Positions 1 to 13,698 are shown, counted from the stretch's first letter. The stretch is DNA of 64,000 nucleotides from Siphlonurus alternatus (GCA_949825025.1 OX463779.1:31442359-31506358), one strand, 5' to 3'. A program made the numbers and translations. The notes: generated by a model not told the origin, from the letters alone.

Positions 1-25
1 GAGAGAGAGAGAGAGAGAGAGAGAG
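1..25. repeat. (GA)n microsatellite, cut by the window edge
   Basis: Pure GA dinucleotides run from the first base, so the true tract probably extends to the left. Confidence 0.95.
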
Positions 26-367
26 GTTGTACGATGTTTTGTTTTTAAATTTATAACCCCTTCACAGGCATGAATCGATTGAATGACTTATTTCTATAAT
101 ATATGAACCCAAACCCAGCTTTCACAACTCTACAAGGTTGTTCAGTACACCAAACCAGTTTAAAAAAATTAAATAATCAATGTCTTGCGGTTATAGTTCC
201 TCATCAATAAAATGGTGTACATGGCACTTGCTTCGGTTTCAAAACATCATACTTATCCCTGCATTCAAGGTATGTGTATACACTGCATCTAACTTTGTAT
301 TTATATTGATAAAAATTGTCCATGCAGGGGAAAAAGTGAAAAAAAAAAAAAATTAATGAAAATACCG

Positions 368-393
368 TTTTTTTTTTTTTTTTTTTTTTTTTT
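368..393. repeat. Poly(T) run
   Basis: About 26 T in a row, with a shorter A run just upstream at 337-351. No adjacent retroposon body was recognised. Confidence 0.9.
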
Positions 394-877
394 AATGAAA
401 GTACGGTGAAACATATCACAGATTAATACTTTTTACGCATTATTTTTAATAGACTTGAAAATTTCAAGAATGTTCATATAAAAATACTGTAGGTTAGCAA
501 CAATCAGATAAATATAAGCAAAACGTGACCTTAATTAAAAGAAATCGTGGAAATTATATTCCAACAATTTGCCACTAAACAGGCGAGGTTTATTTTTTTT
601 TTTTTTATCTTTCATTTAACTCTTAACAAAACTCGCATGTTAATAAGGAAAAAGTTATATTATTAATTTCTAGAAAATTTGGGAGATATAATATATAACG
701 CTATTGAGGGAATAATGTGAAATTATAATCAACAAAACTGCTCCCTAGCCTTCAACAATTAAGACACGTGGAAATAAAAATGTATCCCAAAGTTTTGGGG
801 AAAGGATTTTGTCATCAAGGTCATATTTTAGTTTCGGAAACTTGATGGAGATTTCGGTATTTGAGTTAAAAACTCTG

Positions 878-878
<1 letters not shown>

Positions 879-971
<93 letters not shown>
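879..971. repeat. (CT)n microsatellite, about 92 bp
   Basis: Uninterrupted CT dinucleotides. Open frames crossing it read as Ser-Leu repeats and are artefacts. The complementary GA form appears at 6.7, 12.2 and 32 kb. Confidence 0.97.
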
Positions 972-974
<3 letters not shown>

Positions 975-2930
975 TTATATTAGCAGCTAGAACAATGCTG
1001 CTTAGAATAATGAATTCTTGCAAAATTACTAAAATATAATATTAATATAAGACAATATTACATCTTAATTAATCTTCTTGATTATGAATATAAATTAATT
1101 CTACTTCTTAATTAATTTTAAAGTTGTATTTGAAACACTAAAATTAAAGATACAAGTATCATTTTATGTTTCAATGACATTTGCTGATGTTCTCGGTAAT
1201 AATATTGAAAATTATTTTCCACATTTTTTATTTTTTTATTTCTTGATTGCAACACAAGAGTTGAATAAAAAAAGAGAAAAAAAAAACATATTGAATATTT
1301 ATAAACCTTCTTTTTATTTGGTGTTGAAATAAAATAAAAATAATTTTAATTTATATTTTATGAGTATTGGTATCTTAAAGAATCCTCCAAGTAAGAGGAA
1401 GAATTTTTACAATGAACTGACAGTGGTGTAACTTACGCGTTGGTGGTAGAATTTTATATTATTTTAATTTATTTCAGTATGTAAGTTTTCAGTTGTAATT
1501 TCATATCTCCGCTGATATTAAAATAGACCCAAGAGCTTTTGACCGAAATACTTCCACGCGGAAAAAAAATAAATCCGGATTAATTTCAAGTTCAAAATTC
1601 TTTAGTTAAATAAATTCTCTCCTAAAATCAAAACATCACAACTTTAGACTTTTGTTGCGGTTAATAGGACACGTCAATTAGCAATATTAAGCCGAGGGGT
1701 AGGATATCGAATATCGCAAATTTTCCACACAGAAAAAAAAAAAAAAAAATCCGCTAACCAATCACAACGCAGTAGGTAGTATTTGTTTAATTTAAGTAAA
1801 TGAAATGCTAAATACTTTTTACCTTCATCGTCTTATACGAACTAATAGCCATGGTCATCTAGACGTGAAGGGGTAATTAATATCAAGATCCCTTTACCTA
1901 TATAGTAAAGGGATCTTGATTAATATTATAAAAACACCTTAAAAATCTAATCAAAGATTATTTAATTGAGTTAAACGGCCTCCAAAATATCGATATTTTC
2001 GTTTATAAATTAAAGGAAGAAATACTGACGAGAATTTATGTCCGGGAATGACCATAGATGCATAAAAGTTGCCAGTTCGCTGAACAGAGTGTTCATACAT
2101 GGGTAAACTCTCGTACGAATATAATGTGAGCAAGTTTATGATAAGCTACTTGTAAAATAGTATGACGTTTCAGTGAAGATTTATGACAAATATTTGATAT
2201 TTTAGACATTTTTCACACCTATATATTAAAACAAAAATTTCAATATATTATATATAAAAAAAATGCAAGCAAATTTTAATTTCATTTTAATAAAAATATT
2301 TTCAAAAATAATTGTTATAGTTTTTTTAAGTTAATTCTGCGGTAAAAATATCAAACTATCTGTTAAAATTAGGTTAAATTTGACGTAAATGAAGAGATCA
2401 CCGCACTTCCTAACTTATACGTATACATTTTCCTTTGATAAAGTAGAAATTCTCAGGAACTTGTTTATTAAGTTGCTGCTTTGTATATACTTCAAAGAGT
2501 CTTAGTAGAGCATTACACAAGGAAGCTTTTGTATTCAAAATCTAGGAATTGTACTCAATAGTTTTATCAGGTCTCAATACAAAGGAAAATAAAATTGAAT
2601 CCATGATAATTACCCGTACCAAATTACATTATTTGATAAGTTATAAAATATAGCATTGATATTTTTTTTAAATCTGTGCAACAACTTGTATGAATTCATC
2701 AATACATTGTGCGCACTTTTTATTTACATATTTCTGTTTCTCGCTTAAGAACTCAAAATTTAAAATCGCTACGGTTGTATATAGAGAAACTTGAATAATG
2801 TTAAAAAATTACTTATTGACCATTAAATTTTCATCTGGTCACTTCATTATTGTAAATATATATTATAAGTCCAATATTTATGTATATGTGTGTTTATAAA
2901 GGTTATAATTACTCCACCAAAATAATTATA
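972..2930. other. AT-rich intronic sequence
   Basis: Mostly A/T with short homopolymers (an A run at 1732-1749). Apart from the hairpin at 1882-1920, I see no gene, RNA or repeat I can support. Confidence 0.6.
1882..1920. repeat. Short perfect hairpin (16-bp arms)
   Basis: Arms at 1882-1897 and 1905-1920 (ATCAAGATCCCTTTAC and its complement) are separated by 7 bases. It may be the remnant core of a small foldback element. On plus-strand RNA it would form a stable stem. Confidence 0.8.
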
Positions 2931-3053
2931 TGTACAGTCGTCACCTCTGAAAATTTCCCTTTGCAGCCTTGTTAATCTCCATGCTCTGTGAGTATATCAC
3001 AATGGTGATTGAAAAGCTGCAGAAGGTAACTTTTCAGAGGCAAGGAGTGTACA
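2931..3053. repeat. Foldback element family G, copy 1 (123 bp)
   Basis: Terminal inverted repeats: left end TGTACAGTCGTCACCTCTGA, right end complementary with a few changes (TCAGAGG...GTGTACA). Inner sequences CCCTTTGCAG and CTGCAGAAGG continue the fold. The same ends recur at 11670-11764 and, decayed, at 40971. The length and the TA-containing ends suggest a non-autonomous DNA transposon (MITE). Confidence 0.75.
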
Positions 3054-3904
3054 TAAAAAATGTATTATCTAATGCCATAAAATTATGACAAAAAATTTGT
3101 AACTTCATTTTCATTAGCATATATATTCAAATTTGCTTGCAGACATTAAAAAATATATTAAAGTTAATCGCTGCAAGGATTTTATTCATAAATCAGCTTC
3201 TGGCTATGAAAAAGAAGAAACAAAATTATTATTATATATATATGAAGCTTTAAAATATGTTTTGTTAACAGCAGAATAAAAAAACCTCTCGGTGCCATGG
3301 ATGGTACAAAAGAACAATTTTAGTAATAATGTGTACTTTATAGATGTATATTTTTTGTGAACGTAGAAAATTAAACATTATGTCATTTGTTAATGTTTCT
3401 ATATGTCTTTTTACTGAAAATAAATGTTTTTACATTATATTCATATTTTAAAATACAAAATTGTGCTTTTAAGCTAGTTCAATGAAAATATTATATGTAA
3501 CATAATCAACTAATGGAAAAATAATTTTAACGTTTTAATAATATTTTAAATCATTTTTTGCTATAAAAAAATAATGCGCGTATTAGAGAAGATAATAAAA
3601 GTAAATATTCCATGATAATATTAACAAAAAGTTAAATCCATCACGTAGTAGGAAACACTAATAAAAAAAACATATTAATATTAATTATTATCTATTTGAA
3701 AAATAAACAGCAAAAAAAATTAAATAACAATTTTGAAACAATGACTGACAATATAATACCTTTAATATTTATTAAATATTTTATAATGAAATTCGCTACA
3801 TTTTTCTACAAATTTCGTTTAAATCTATTTAATAACGTAACCTTTTTAATGTCATTTTCCTCGTTCCATGAAAATTCCTGTTAACCAGGTATAAAATTGG
3901 ATCA

Positions 3905-4098
3905 TTACTTTCTATCCAACTCAAGCTCGGCTTTCCCACCTGTGAAGGGCTGCGTCATCTCCAACACTTCACTGGCCATCATGACAACGAACAGAGATCG
4001 ATGTAATAATAGCCCTGCAAGCTTTCCGTCTTCACTCGTGCTTACACGGAAAAAACAAAATAAACGTGTCAGAACATGTCATGCCGTGATGGCAGGTT
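3905..4098. other. GC-raised patch, function unknown
   Basis: Roughly 45-50% GC against a background near 25-30%. The minus strand holds a short open frame beginning with Met-Met and ending at a stop near 3910 (about 24 codons); the plus strand is also open. Neither matches a protein I recognise. It could be an old repeat, a conserved regulatory element or a short exon. Confidence 0.3.
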
Positions 4099-4437
4099 AA
4101 AACAGTTGGATAATATATCTAGTTAAATCAAGCAATAAATATATTACTAAAATTTGTTTGTGTCTAAATCTGCTAACATTTATTTTGTAAAAGTTAAGAC
4201 GTTTTTACAGTGTTTATATAATTTTAAATTTTGTTAACAGAATGATTGTTTGCTATGCTATAATTTATACTACGTCGCAATAGAAAGATGCCAATTTAGT
4301 TTGCGATTATTAAAGATTCTTACATTTATTCTCTGCAAGAAGTGATTCAAATGTAAAGTATTTAACAAAATAAAACTTTCGGGATATATATGTAGGTATT
4401 ATATATCCCACTTCAATCTTCATTTACAGTACATAGT

Positions 4438-4580
4438 AAGGGGCATTCACAAAGTCTTAAGGCCACATTTAAGGCTCGATAATTTAAAGCTTGATTTTAG
4501 ACGTGTTTTTTAGACCCGAAATTTCTGGTCTTAAATTATTGAGCCTTAATTGTGACCTTAAGGCTTTGTGAATGCCCCTT
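4438..4580. repeat. Foldback element family A, copy 1 (143 bp)
   Basis: Begins AAGGGGCATTCACAAAG and ends with the complement CTTTGTGAATGCCCCTT. The fold continues inward through AAGGCCACATT / TGTGACCTTAAGG and through TCGATAATTTA / TAAATTATTGA. It is flanked on both sides by TA, compatible with TA target-site duplication. Copies lie at 20134-20278 and, decayed, at 25870-26003. Confidence 0.88.
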
Positions 4581-4581
4581 A

Positions 4582-6690
4582 GTTAAATTTACGTTGTTTA
4601 AATTTGTATATAACATTCGAAAGTAAGCAAGATTTTAAGGTTCCTGGTTTTCCTATTCTTATTACAATTTCAACACATTGGCCACTACAAAAACTACTCT
4701 AGAAAATTATAAAGTTGAATTACAAACAGCATAGCCACAAAATTCAAACTTCCGTCTACTTCCGGAAAGAAATTTTATATTAATTCTACTGTATAATAAT
4801 TATTTTATATATTGAATCACAATATCATATCCTGCATGCTATTTTTTATTTATTTTTTTCTGTGTAGTATTTCTTCTTATGCCTGTCTTTTTTGTACACT
4901 TATAGATTAAAATCTTGCCTCCCCTCTTTCGTATCAAAATTTTGAAGTCTATTATATACCAAAATAATATCTAAGATAAAGCACATTTTGACTTGTTGAA
5001 GAGAATTTTCTTTGCTAACAATGTTACAAAAATATGTGATTGTACAGGTAGATAGATGTTTTGTATGGGAATTGTTTGGTTGTTAAATTTCTAAAGAGAA
5101 AAAAACTGAACAGGTGCTTCACAAATGATTGTGCAAACCAAGATATAGATATAGGGATCATTGTGCAAACTGACTTTTTGTTCTGAAATTGTAACAACAT
5201 TATATATTATATTTCAAATTAGAACTGTAACATTAAGTAGATGGTAAATGCAGCATAAACAGTTAAATTTTACTAATTTGCCCAGGATGTATCACATGCT
5301 TCAATCATGAATTTAAAATTAATTCATAATTTAAAATTTTTTGCTATTCTTCTCTTTTCAGTTGACAAAAGAATTTTTTTGCCAATTATCTTGAGATGTA
5401 TGCATACTTTCATTGTTAGTAGACAACAATAGATTGACTGCAGTTAGGAACTTTAATAGAGATATCAAATGGAACCTATATTATACTGAATATTTATCAG
5501 GATAGCAAAAAAAAGATGATATTATAAACTACCGTTTGTTAATTACTTCGGTGGTAATAAAATATTTTAATGAATTTATTTTTGACAAATTTCAGTTATT
5601 TTATAATGTTAGGAATGTTATAAATGTATTTTATTTCATTTATCACAAAACTAGCAACTTTAATTGCATGTTGTTTTTTTTTTTAATTTTATTGTAAATT
5701 TTTATTCATTATATTAAATTCCAATGAAATTTTCAACATATAGTCGTAACTATAGTAGGCAGATGAAAGTTAATTAGTATCCAATGTATATAAAGGGAAT
5801 TTCGTGTTAATTAACAAATTATAATTAGTGTAACTAGCATCTTTTTTTTAATTGCGAGTTGAAACAGCAGAAATCAATACTAATACCAAATATTTATCTT
5901 AATAACCATCTATCAAAATTTGACTCTATGATTAATAATATAATACTAATTACAATTAGTAATTATAAATTATAAAGTCATTTTTGATCTGAATTTTTTT
6001 ATCTGGTTTTGATATATATTATACTCTTTTTTTAACTATTAATTACGAATTTTCAGTGTAATAATCAAATTGAATAAATTCAATCATACTGGATATAAAT
6101 TGCAGTTAATAAATGAAGTCTTCATCACAAATAATTAACATCAGTTTAATTAGTGCGCGGCCTGATTACGTCACCAAGATTCTGTCATCTGCATGCACAA
6201 GTCAGCCGAGAAGCTGCTGATGACACTTTTTACTAATTAAATGGAAAAATTATTGAAACAATCGTAAAAACTAAATTTTACTCCTGGAATTGCAAGATAA
6301 TAATAAAAAAATCTTGTCATATATTTAAAATGAAATTTTAATTACTTGTCATGATATATATCATGCAAGAATCTTCTTTATAAAATGTCAATCACAGATA
6401 TTTTTAATATCCCTTCTTTTTAGTAACTGTATTTTGATTATATATACCCCTGATGGAAAGTATTCAATCTTTATAAATACAAATTTTGAGTAGTAATATT
6501 GTAAAGTCTGATCAAATATACGTAGATGTATGCTTTGAATTCCAATATCTTCTATAACCGTGTTTTTTTTTTTAAAAACTAACAGCATACTCTAAAGTTA
6601 AAATTAATTTCTATTTATATTAGAAAGCAAGTTACGTACGATTGGTCCTGGGGATAGAAGAGAGACAGAGATTGAGATAAAGAGAGAGAA
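4582..6690. other. AT-rich intronic sequence
   Basis: No supported gene or repeat. A small GC-raised patch at 6150-6236 (CGCGGCCTGATTACGTCACC and following) contains an ATF/CREB-like TTACGTCA. Confidence 0.5.

Positions 6691-6693
<3 letters not shown>

Positions 6694-6761
<68 letters not shown>
6694..6761. repeat. (GA)n microsatellite, about 68 bp
   Basis: Pure GA dinucleotides after an imperfect GA-rich lead-in from about 6661. Confidence 0.97.
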
Positions 6762-6764
<3 letters not shown>

Positions 6765-6884
6765 TACACATAAGAAGGGGGTGGATTGAAAAAAAAATGT
6801 CTGGGTAAAAGTTTATCACAAGAGTTGGAAAGCATCAAGATTTTTCCACCGTGCTGTTACATCAAGATTCTGTTCACGTTGGAA

Positions 6885-7141
6885 TTTCTAGGAGGTAAGC
6901 AGACGACTTGAAGAAGGATCGTTGGAAGGGTTCTTTTCCTCCCCCTTTACTTGCCGGCTGTCCGCTGTTCTGAGCTGATCAAGGTCGGAGAATAACAGCA
7001 ACGTGAGAGCAAGAAAATAAAAGCTTGAAAATCTAAAAGTTGCGAGGCTGATATTTAATCTCTGGTGTTTGGCCTCAAGTTTGTAAGCCAAAAACCTTCC
7101 TTCTTTTCGTCGTATTTTGTGAACTCAAGCGGATGCCATGA
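6885..7141. other. GC-raised patch next to a GA tract
   Basis: Base composition is clearly richer in G and C than the flanks. A donor-like GAG|GTAAGC occurs at 6891-6896, but there is no long coding frame that I recognise. A non-coding exon or a regulatory element are both possible; nothing decides. Confidence 0.25.
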
Positions 7142-7919
7142 GTGAAGCTCAAATATCACAATGTCAAATTCTCGTTACTGCTAATTTGTTGTATTTAAAC
7201 GACTAGTATAATAATTATCACTAATGGCCATTATTTTGTTATATAATAAAGGAATTTTCCGTGTAGAAATTTTTTATAAATTGATGGATATAAATTTAAT
7301 ACTAATTAAATACTCTAATACCCCATAATTTTAGTAACATGTAAACAATATTTTTTTCACTCGATAAATAAAAAAATATATAATTGATTTAAAAAAAAAC
7401 ATGTCCAATGAACGGATTTAACAATTAAATAACATTATTGTATATTTTGATATATGTAACGTTATATTGTATCATTTTTATATTCATTATAATCATTTTT
7501 TTTTAAACTCCCAATACGTTAAATTTGAATTATAATCCAATAAAATTGATGTGAAACAAAAGAACAACTGACTTGTAATCAATATATCGTGAGAGAGAAT
7601 CGGTGCACGTTGCGTGTTAGTTTAACAAGAATTTTTTCGTTCCAAGATGATGCTGCCAAGATAATTTCCACATCTTTGACTTCCTTTCGACGATTCACTG
7701 AAGCTGAATGAAATATGAGATATCAAATAACATTTTCAGTAGTAAAAAGTATTGACATATTATTATTACATGTTATTAAATAGAGATAAAAAAGAATTAC
7801 GTGGCATGTAATATAGTATGATTGTATATTGTATGATATTCTATATTATTTATAATTACACAGTATATATCAAGTAAATTTTTAAACAAAACAAGTATAC
7901 CAACTATATGTGAACTAAG

Positions 7920-8119
7920 GCTTGTCGCAGACAAAATCGCATGATTTCGCAGCGTATGATAAAAAAAAATAAGAACCTATGTGATCAGCTGTGCGCGCGC
8001 ACACAGCTTCGTATCGTATGCTGTCGTATGATAAGAAATTTAGAACCGGTTCTAAATGAGAAACCTACGATCTTAATTAAGCTTATGATCGTATAAATAA
8101 AAGTCTGTGTGCGACCCCC
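7920..8119. repeat. Compact foldback element family H (about 200 bp)
   Basis: Ends read GTCGCAGACAAAAT (left) and AAAAGTCTGTGTGCGAC (right), an imperfect terminal inverted repeat. Inside are a GC-rich near-palindrome around 7988-8006 with a GTGCGCGCGCAC core and an exact 20-bp palindrome at 8038-8057 (ATTTAGAACCGGTTCTAAAT). CGTATGAT-type motifs recur on both strands within it. Probably a MITE; no second copy was found here. Confidence 0.5.
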
Positions 8120-10686
8120 CAGTATGCATATCACGAAATTTTGATTTTTTTTTTTACAATACATATTAAATCAAAAATTATTCATGTTTTAAAATAATAA
8201 AACGTAATAAAGTATTGTTTTGCTTTCATAGATAGCTAAAACGTATTGTGTCATTTGCAATATATACATTAAACAATGTATGCCATGTTACTAAATAATA
8301 GTATTCATTCATTGACACTTGCATTAAAAAAAAAAAATCTAAAACGATTTAATTTTTTTAACTTTTTACCAATAAATGTTACATTTTGACATTAGTATTT
8401 TAGAGAAACATCTTTTATTAGCCACTTGTTCTGCTATTTAGTTTAAATGTTAGTAAAAAAGTTTGTGTCATAAATCACTACTGTGTGCAATAGCTGAAAA
8501 TGTTTGGTAAAAGCGTGCTTATGGTCTCAGTGGATCAATTTTTTCTTTAAAGTCCCTCGTGTAAAACTTTCTTGGCAATAGAAAAATGTTTTTGGGCGAT
8601 ACGTGACGAGCGTTTATATAACTGGTTGAAAAATATTTTGTCTAAACGTAAGTAGTCTTGTGGTCACGGCATCATTCAAGTACAGCTATGTGCAAAATGA
8701 TCGAGACTTTCAGTTCTCTTTCTTGAAATTATACAATTTTAAGTAGAGGAAGTTTTGTAATCTTCCTTTTGTAGAATCAAAGAAAAAATCATGTTTTTTT
8801 TTCTCTGGTACAATATAATAGATTCATGGTAGAAAGCAATTTATAACAACATTTCGTCTTTTTTTTAAATTTAATTACAAAATTTACTTAAATTATAAAC
8901 TTACTTTTTTTCACAGGTATTACAGAATGTTCTGAGAATAGCATCATGGCATTTGAAATACTTGTAACTCTGACCCTCAGTAATTCTAATGAGTAAAAAA
9001 AAAATAAATAAATAATAAAAAATCAAAATCAAACTTATTGATCAAGAAATTGCTAGTCATCCCACTTTTAAGCTATGTACACGATTGGCGGAAGCGGAGA
9101 TCTCCGACCAATAAGAAAATTTGTTATATTTTTCCGATTTACTAAGAAATTCTTAATCAGAGCCAATCAGAAAATTCAAAAGTTCCGTTCCGAAAAGACT
9201 CCGACAATCATGCACATAACTTTAGTGTCGTATAGATTTCATTACTTTTGCAAACCACAATTGCTTTTTCAACAAAAAAATATAAAATAACAAATTAAAT
9301 TAAATACATTTAACACACTTTTCATTAAATTGAATTTTAAATCATAATGAAATATACTTTGAAAACACATTGTAAACAATATTAATGATTGTAATAAACT
9401 TGTTTTAACATCTGTCACTATAAAAAATAAAATTTTAGTTTTTATCAATTTTCTATAAGTTGTCAACGTTTATATATTTTTATAGACAAATAATGTCATA
9501 AAAAAGTGATGAAAAAATATCAAGAGCTTATAATTCAAGTAACGTTGAGCCGGTGTTTTGGCACCATCAATATGATTAACTTGCTTTAGCTTGTTTGCTT
9601 TTTTTCCTTGTTGTAACACCCAAAGAAAAAAGTAATAAATTTAACGCAGTTAAGTATGTGGTATACTAAGCTCAGAATAAAATTTTACTAAAACAACATA
9701 ATTTATTTTGTGTGAAATTGTGAGTCTACTAAATCAACATTCATGTGTTTTGTTTAGTATAGTTGCTAAAAATTAAAACAAATATAAATTATAATTACAA
9801 TATTATCATGATACTGTCAAAAGAGCGTCTATTTATGAGAGATCAAATTTTATAAATGCGCATGGTATGGTCGTAGAAAACATAATTATTTGCTCTTATT
9901 TTTCGTGTTTAAAAGGTCTATCTGATAATACTGGAAAACATGTGAAAGAACTATAGTAATACATGCACACATAGCATTGAGGTTAACAAAAGTAATGATG
10001 TCAGAGCCATTACAATTTTTGCCTAACATCGATACCATTCAGATCATAGAAATATAACCCTAATTTTGAGACTGTGAAATATGATGATATATGATATACA
10101 ATTACATGTATTTTTTTTTAAATGTTGAGATAATACTCGAGGTTACGTAACTATATTCTCAGAGAAAATTGTTACTGGTATAACACCCACATTGGGAGAA
10201 AAAAACGTATTTCCTGAATTGCGAGTTTTTTATTAGTTCTCCTAAAGCGATTGTTTTACCAATTATAGTTTAAATTTTTTTTATAACTATACAAGAATAT
10301 AATTTATTTTTCAGTTTTCTATTTTATAAATCACAATCAAAGAACTATTTAAAAAAAATGCTAATAATAATCAAAATTTTAGTTACAATGCTTGATTAAA
10401 AAAAGTAAAAAATAAATGATAATGTTAAGTTAATTATTAATTAATGTTATTAGCAGTCAATAACATGAAATTGTAATACACGCTGCTAGAAATATAGCAA
10501 GATTGATTATATAACAAAATTTCATTTATTTTGATTCATTCTAGATAATTTCAATAATTAAATGTAAAATTGAATTTATATCGTCAAATTCGTCAATAAA
10601 TAAAATTCTTGTTTTCTTAACATAAAATCCCCTAGCAGTTATGCAACTTTCACGGCCTTTGTGTTCTGCTGGTTGCATAACTTTAT

Positions 10687-10689
<3 letters not shown>
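8120..10689. other. AT-rich intronic sequence
   Basis: About 2.5 kb of low-complexity A/T-rich sequence. Open frames here are short and have biased A/T codons. No gene, RNA or repeat family is supported. Confidence 0.6.

Positions 10690-10722
<33 letters not shown>
10690..10722. repeat. Poly(T) run, 33 bp
   Basis: Uninterrupted T. On the minus strand this is a poly(A) that could be a retroposon tail, but no body was recognised to its left or right. Confidence 0.9.
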
Positions 10723-10725
<3 letters not shown>

Positions 10726-11325
10726 GACGCGATTTGTTTTGCCATTCATATCTGAAGTTTAATGTTATGTCAACGTTGAAATTTTTACCTCGTGCTTTCA
10801 TGTCACTAGAATTCTTTAATGTCAGCTGAGTACAAAAAATGTCTGTTAGTGAGATATTGCTTAACATCAAACACACGTTTCACACAATATTATGAAGCTT
10901 TGAAGCATGACCATTAGACATGGCTTTTACAACTGAAATGATAGCTCAAAGTCACGCAATTTTGGAATTAGAACATTTTTCTTATCCATCATAATACTCG
11001 TACTATCTCCGACACGCTTGTAATAATAATTATCTATCTTAAATCGTTTTTAATGAATGCAATATAATTTAAAATTATTTGAATTATGGATTTGTAAGAA
11101 ATTAATGTTTTCACACTGTATATTAATAAATAGTAAATATTACACGCATCGCAACAAGTGAAATTACTTTAGCATATTTTTGAAGCTATTTTTTTATTAT
11201 TAAGCAATAATTATTAAGCATTACCAAGGTATTTTTTTGTCCCACGCTTTACTAAGGGGGGTGGGGGTCAAAACGACCTGCTATTTAAATCACATGTTAA
11301 TTAAAAAGTTAAAGTCTTTTTCCTC

Positions 11326-11327
<2 letters not shown>

Positions 11328-11359
<32 letters not shown>
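11328..11359. repeat. Poly(T) run, about 32 bp
   Basis: Uninterrupted T, followed 100 bp later by a C run (11461-11472). As with other T runs here, a minus-strand retroposon tail is possible but unproven. Confidence 0.9.
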
Positions 11360-11363
<4 letters not shown>

Positions 11364-11669
11364 CAATACGTTGCTGGGTGGCTAACTAATGATTACAAAT
11401 TTTTTTCACATTTTTGGTGAAGTATTTCATATTTTTATATTTTTTTCCCGCTTTAAAAAGACCCCCCCCCCCGCTCTTGGTAATGCTAGGGTTAAGTTGT
11501 ACACGTTGCCTAAAAAAGTTATAAAAAAAATTGCACTTGCATTTATTTATAAATTATCACAAATAAGTGAGTGAGACTTAGAGAAAGACTCCAAACTGAG
11601 ATTTTACAATGATAATAGTATATATATAGTGAGGAGAATTGTAAGCAAATATTTAGTTCAGATGTGTTC

Positions 11670-11764
11670 GTACACTCCTCGCTTCTGAAAAATTCATTTT
11701 TAATCAATTGTGACATACACAGCATGGTGACGCTGTAAAGGGAACTTTACATCAGAGGCTGTAC
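11670..11764. repeat. Foldback element family G, copy 2 (95 bp)
   Basis: Left end GTACACTCCTCGCTTCTGAA and right end CATCAGAGGCTGTAC match the ends of the copy at 2931-3053. The inner AAAGGGAACTTT corresponds to the other copy's inner arm. It abuts a family E element only 6 bp away. Confidence 0.65.
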
Positions 11765-11770
11765 TTTACT

Positions 11771-11955
11771 GTACCGAAGAGGGTTTTAAAAGTGTCTATA
11801 CACAGGCCTTATGGATGACGTCATGAAAGAAGTTTGGCATTAAAGTATGAGTGATAAGAGAAGCAGCATTAACTGACTTTCGCTCCACAAATTCAATACA
11901 CATCGTAGCCGATACGATGTAAACAACAAGACATTTTTAAAACCCTCTTCGGTAC
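11771..11955. repeat. Foldback element family E, copy 1 (185 bp)
   Basis: Terminal inverted repeats of about 27 bp: GTACCGAAGAGGGTTTTAAA at the left and its complement at the right, compatible with TA duplication around CCGAAGAGGG. It contains an exact TGACGTCA at 11816-11823. A second, diverged copy is at 21356-21508. Non-autonomous: no open frame of note. Confidence 0.88.
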
Positions 11956-12201
11956 ATCTATTATTTCCAATTGTAAATTATTCATTTATTCATAGTCAGA
12001 GACATACATGAATTTTTGAAAAACATTTTGAGACATATTTTGAATTTAGAACGAATGATTATAAAAATACTTATTAAAGACCTTAGTATTAAAGATTTTC
12101 AACGATCAATGATAAGAAGTGGTTGCATAAGATTGTTGAATGGGATTTCGTTGAGGCTTTGTGAGATGAGAGTTTTGTGTGTGTGTTTGAAAAGAGAAAT
12201 G

Positions 12202-12212
<11 letters not shown>

Positions 12213-12281
<69 letters not shown>
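12213..12281. repeat. (GA)n microsatellite, about 69 bp
   Basis: Pure GA dinucleotides with a purine-rich shoulder on each side (12190-12300). Confidence 0.97.
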
Positions 12282-12287
<6 letters not shown>

Positions 12288-12499
12288 AGGAATTTTTGTG
12301 AAAGCGACTAAAAGGCTGGATGTAAGAAGAAACAGAAAAGAGAGCGAAGAGCATGAATGGATAAAATTGGATGAGATTAGATGCGTGTCATCATCAAGTA
12401 TCGCTCAATATAATATACCAACCCAAAAAAATCTCAAAGAGGGACTTGAAGATAAAAAAAATGTAACAAAAATATACCCACTATATATAGAAATAAAAT

Positions 12500-13698
12500 A
12501 AATACCTAAAAGGTTCACAACACATCATCAAAAACAGCCATTTTTTCTCTTTAAATAAAAAAAGGTTTCAAGCTGCTACTAAAAACCTCTGATCCTCTTC
12601 TACTACACAAAGAGGTTTTGCTCCCATTTTTTTGTCCTTCTTTTATTATCATGAAAGCTCTTTAAAATGGATATTTGGTACAATATATAATTGAAAACAA
12701 AGACTTTTTATGAAGAATGACGTACTCACTATTTTGTTTAAATATATATATGGAAGAAGAAGAATGACATAATGATTTATTATATTAGCATGTGTATTGT
12801 TTCGTACTTTAAATTTGTAATTAAAATATTACAATATTTAGCAAAAAATAAGCTGTTAATTATTTAAAAATAATGTTGACAGCTTAGAATTTAAAAGTTG
12901 CATAAAATAGACGAATTTTTAATTTTTTAAGTTTACAAATGCTGAGTGAATCTCATACTGAGTAAAGAGTTGGGTCATTTAGCTACAAAATTTAATAATA
13001 ATTAATAAAGAGGAATATTCTATTTATTAAATGTTCAGACCCTTAAAACTTGTGTGCTATAAATAACATGAGATGATGGAAGAATTTCATTTCAATGTCT
13101 AGACTGTAATAATATTATTATTAAATTAAAGAGGTAAAAAATATAATTAAAAATAGTTTAATGAAAAAATGATCTTTCAAGTTTTATTATTTTCTTGTAA
13201 ATTTAAACATTTTTCAAATTAGAAGTTTTTCATGTTTATTTTAGAATGTGCTTTACTTTTAGTTCATAGGTTAAGAAAAAATAGCAATAATTAATTGTTT
13301 GTTATATAGTATCTTAAGATTGACAACAATATTTATGTGTACTTTGTTTGTTTGTTTCAGGTAAGATGCTCTAAAGAATAGGAACAAATTATGTCCTACA
13401 ACTCACATCCAGTATTACGTGAGTAATGTTAAGTACTGTAATAAAAAATTCAACACACTTTCAACCAAATGTGGTAATTTGAAGTGCAGATTGAATCTTA
13501 TTATTTTGGTGATGAAATGTACAGTCTAGTATATCAAATTTTATGTTTCTCAATTTAACTACAAACTTTTATAAGAAGTCAATTGAAAAATTACAAAATT
13601 TATTGACTTAAATTCTTACGATGAATTAAGAGATAATAATTAACAGTTAATTAATATTATTAATGCAAAATATTTGGTATATATTACATATATATATA

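Noticed and set aside
6891..6896. Splice donor of an upstream non-coding exon
   Set aside because: GAG|GTAAGC is a good match but a single donor-like hexamer is expected by chance; no paired acceptor or coding frame supports it.
10690..10722. Minus-strand processed pseudogene tail
   Set aside because: A T run alone is not enough: no gene-like body lies beside it and such runs are common across this window.
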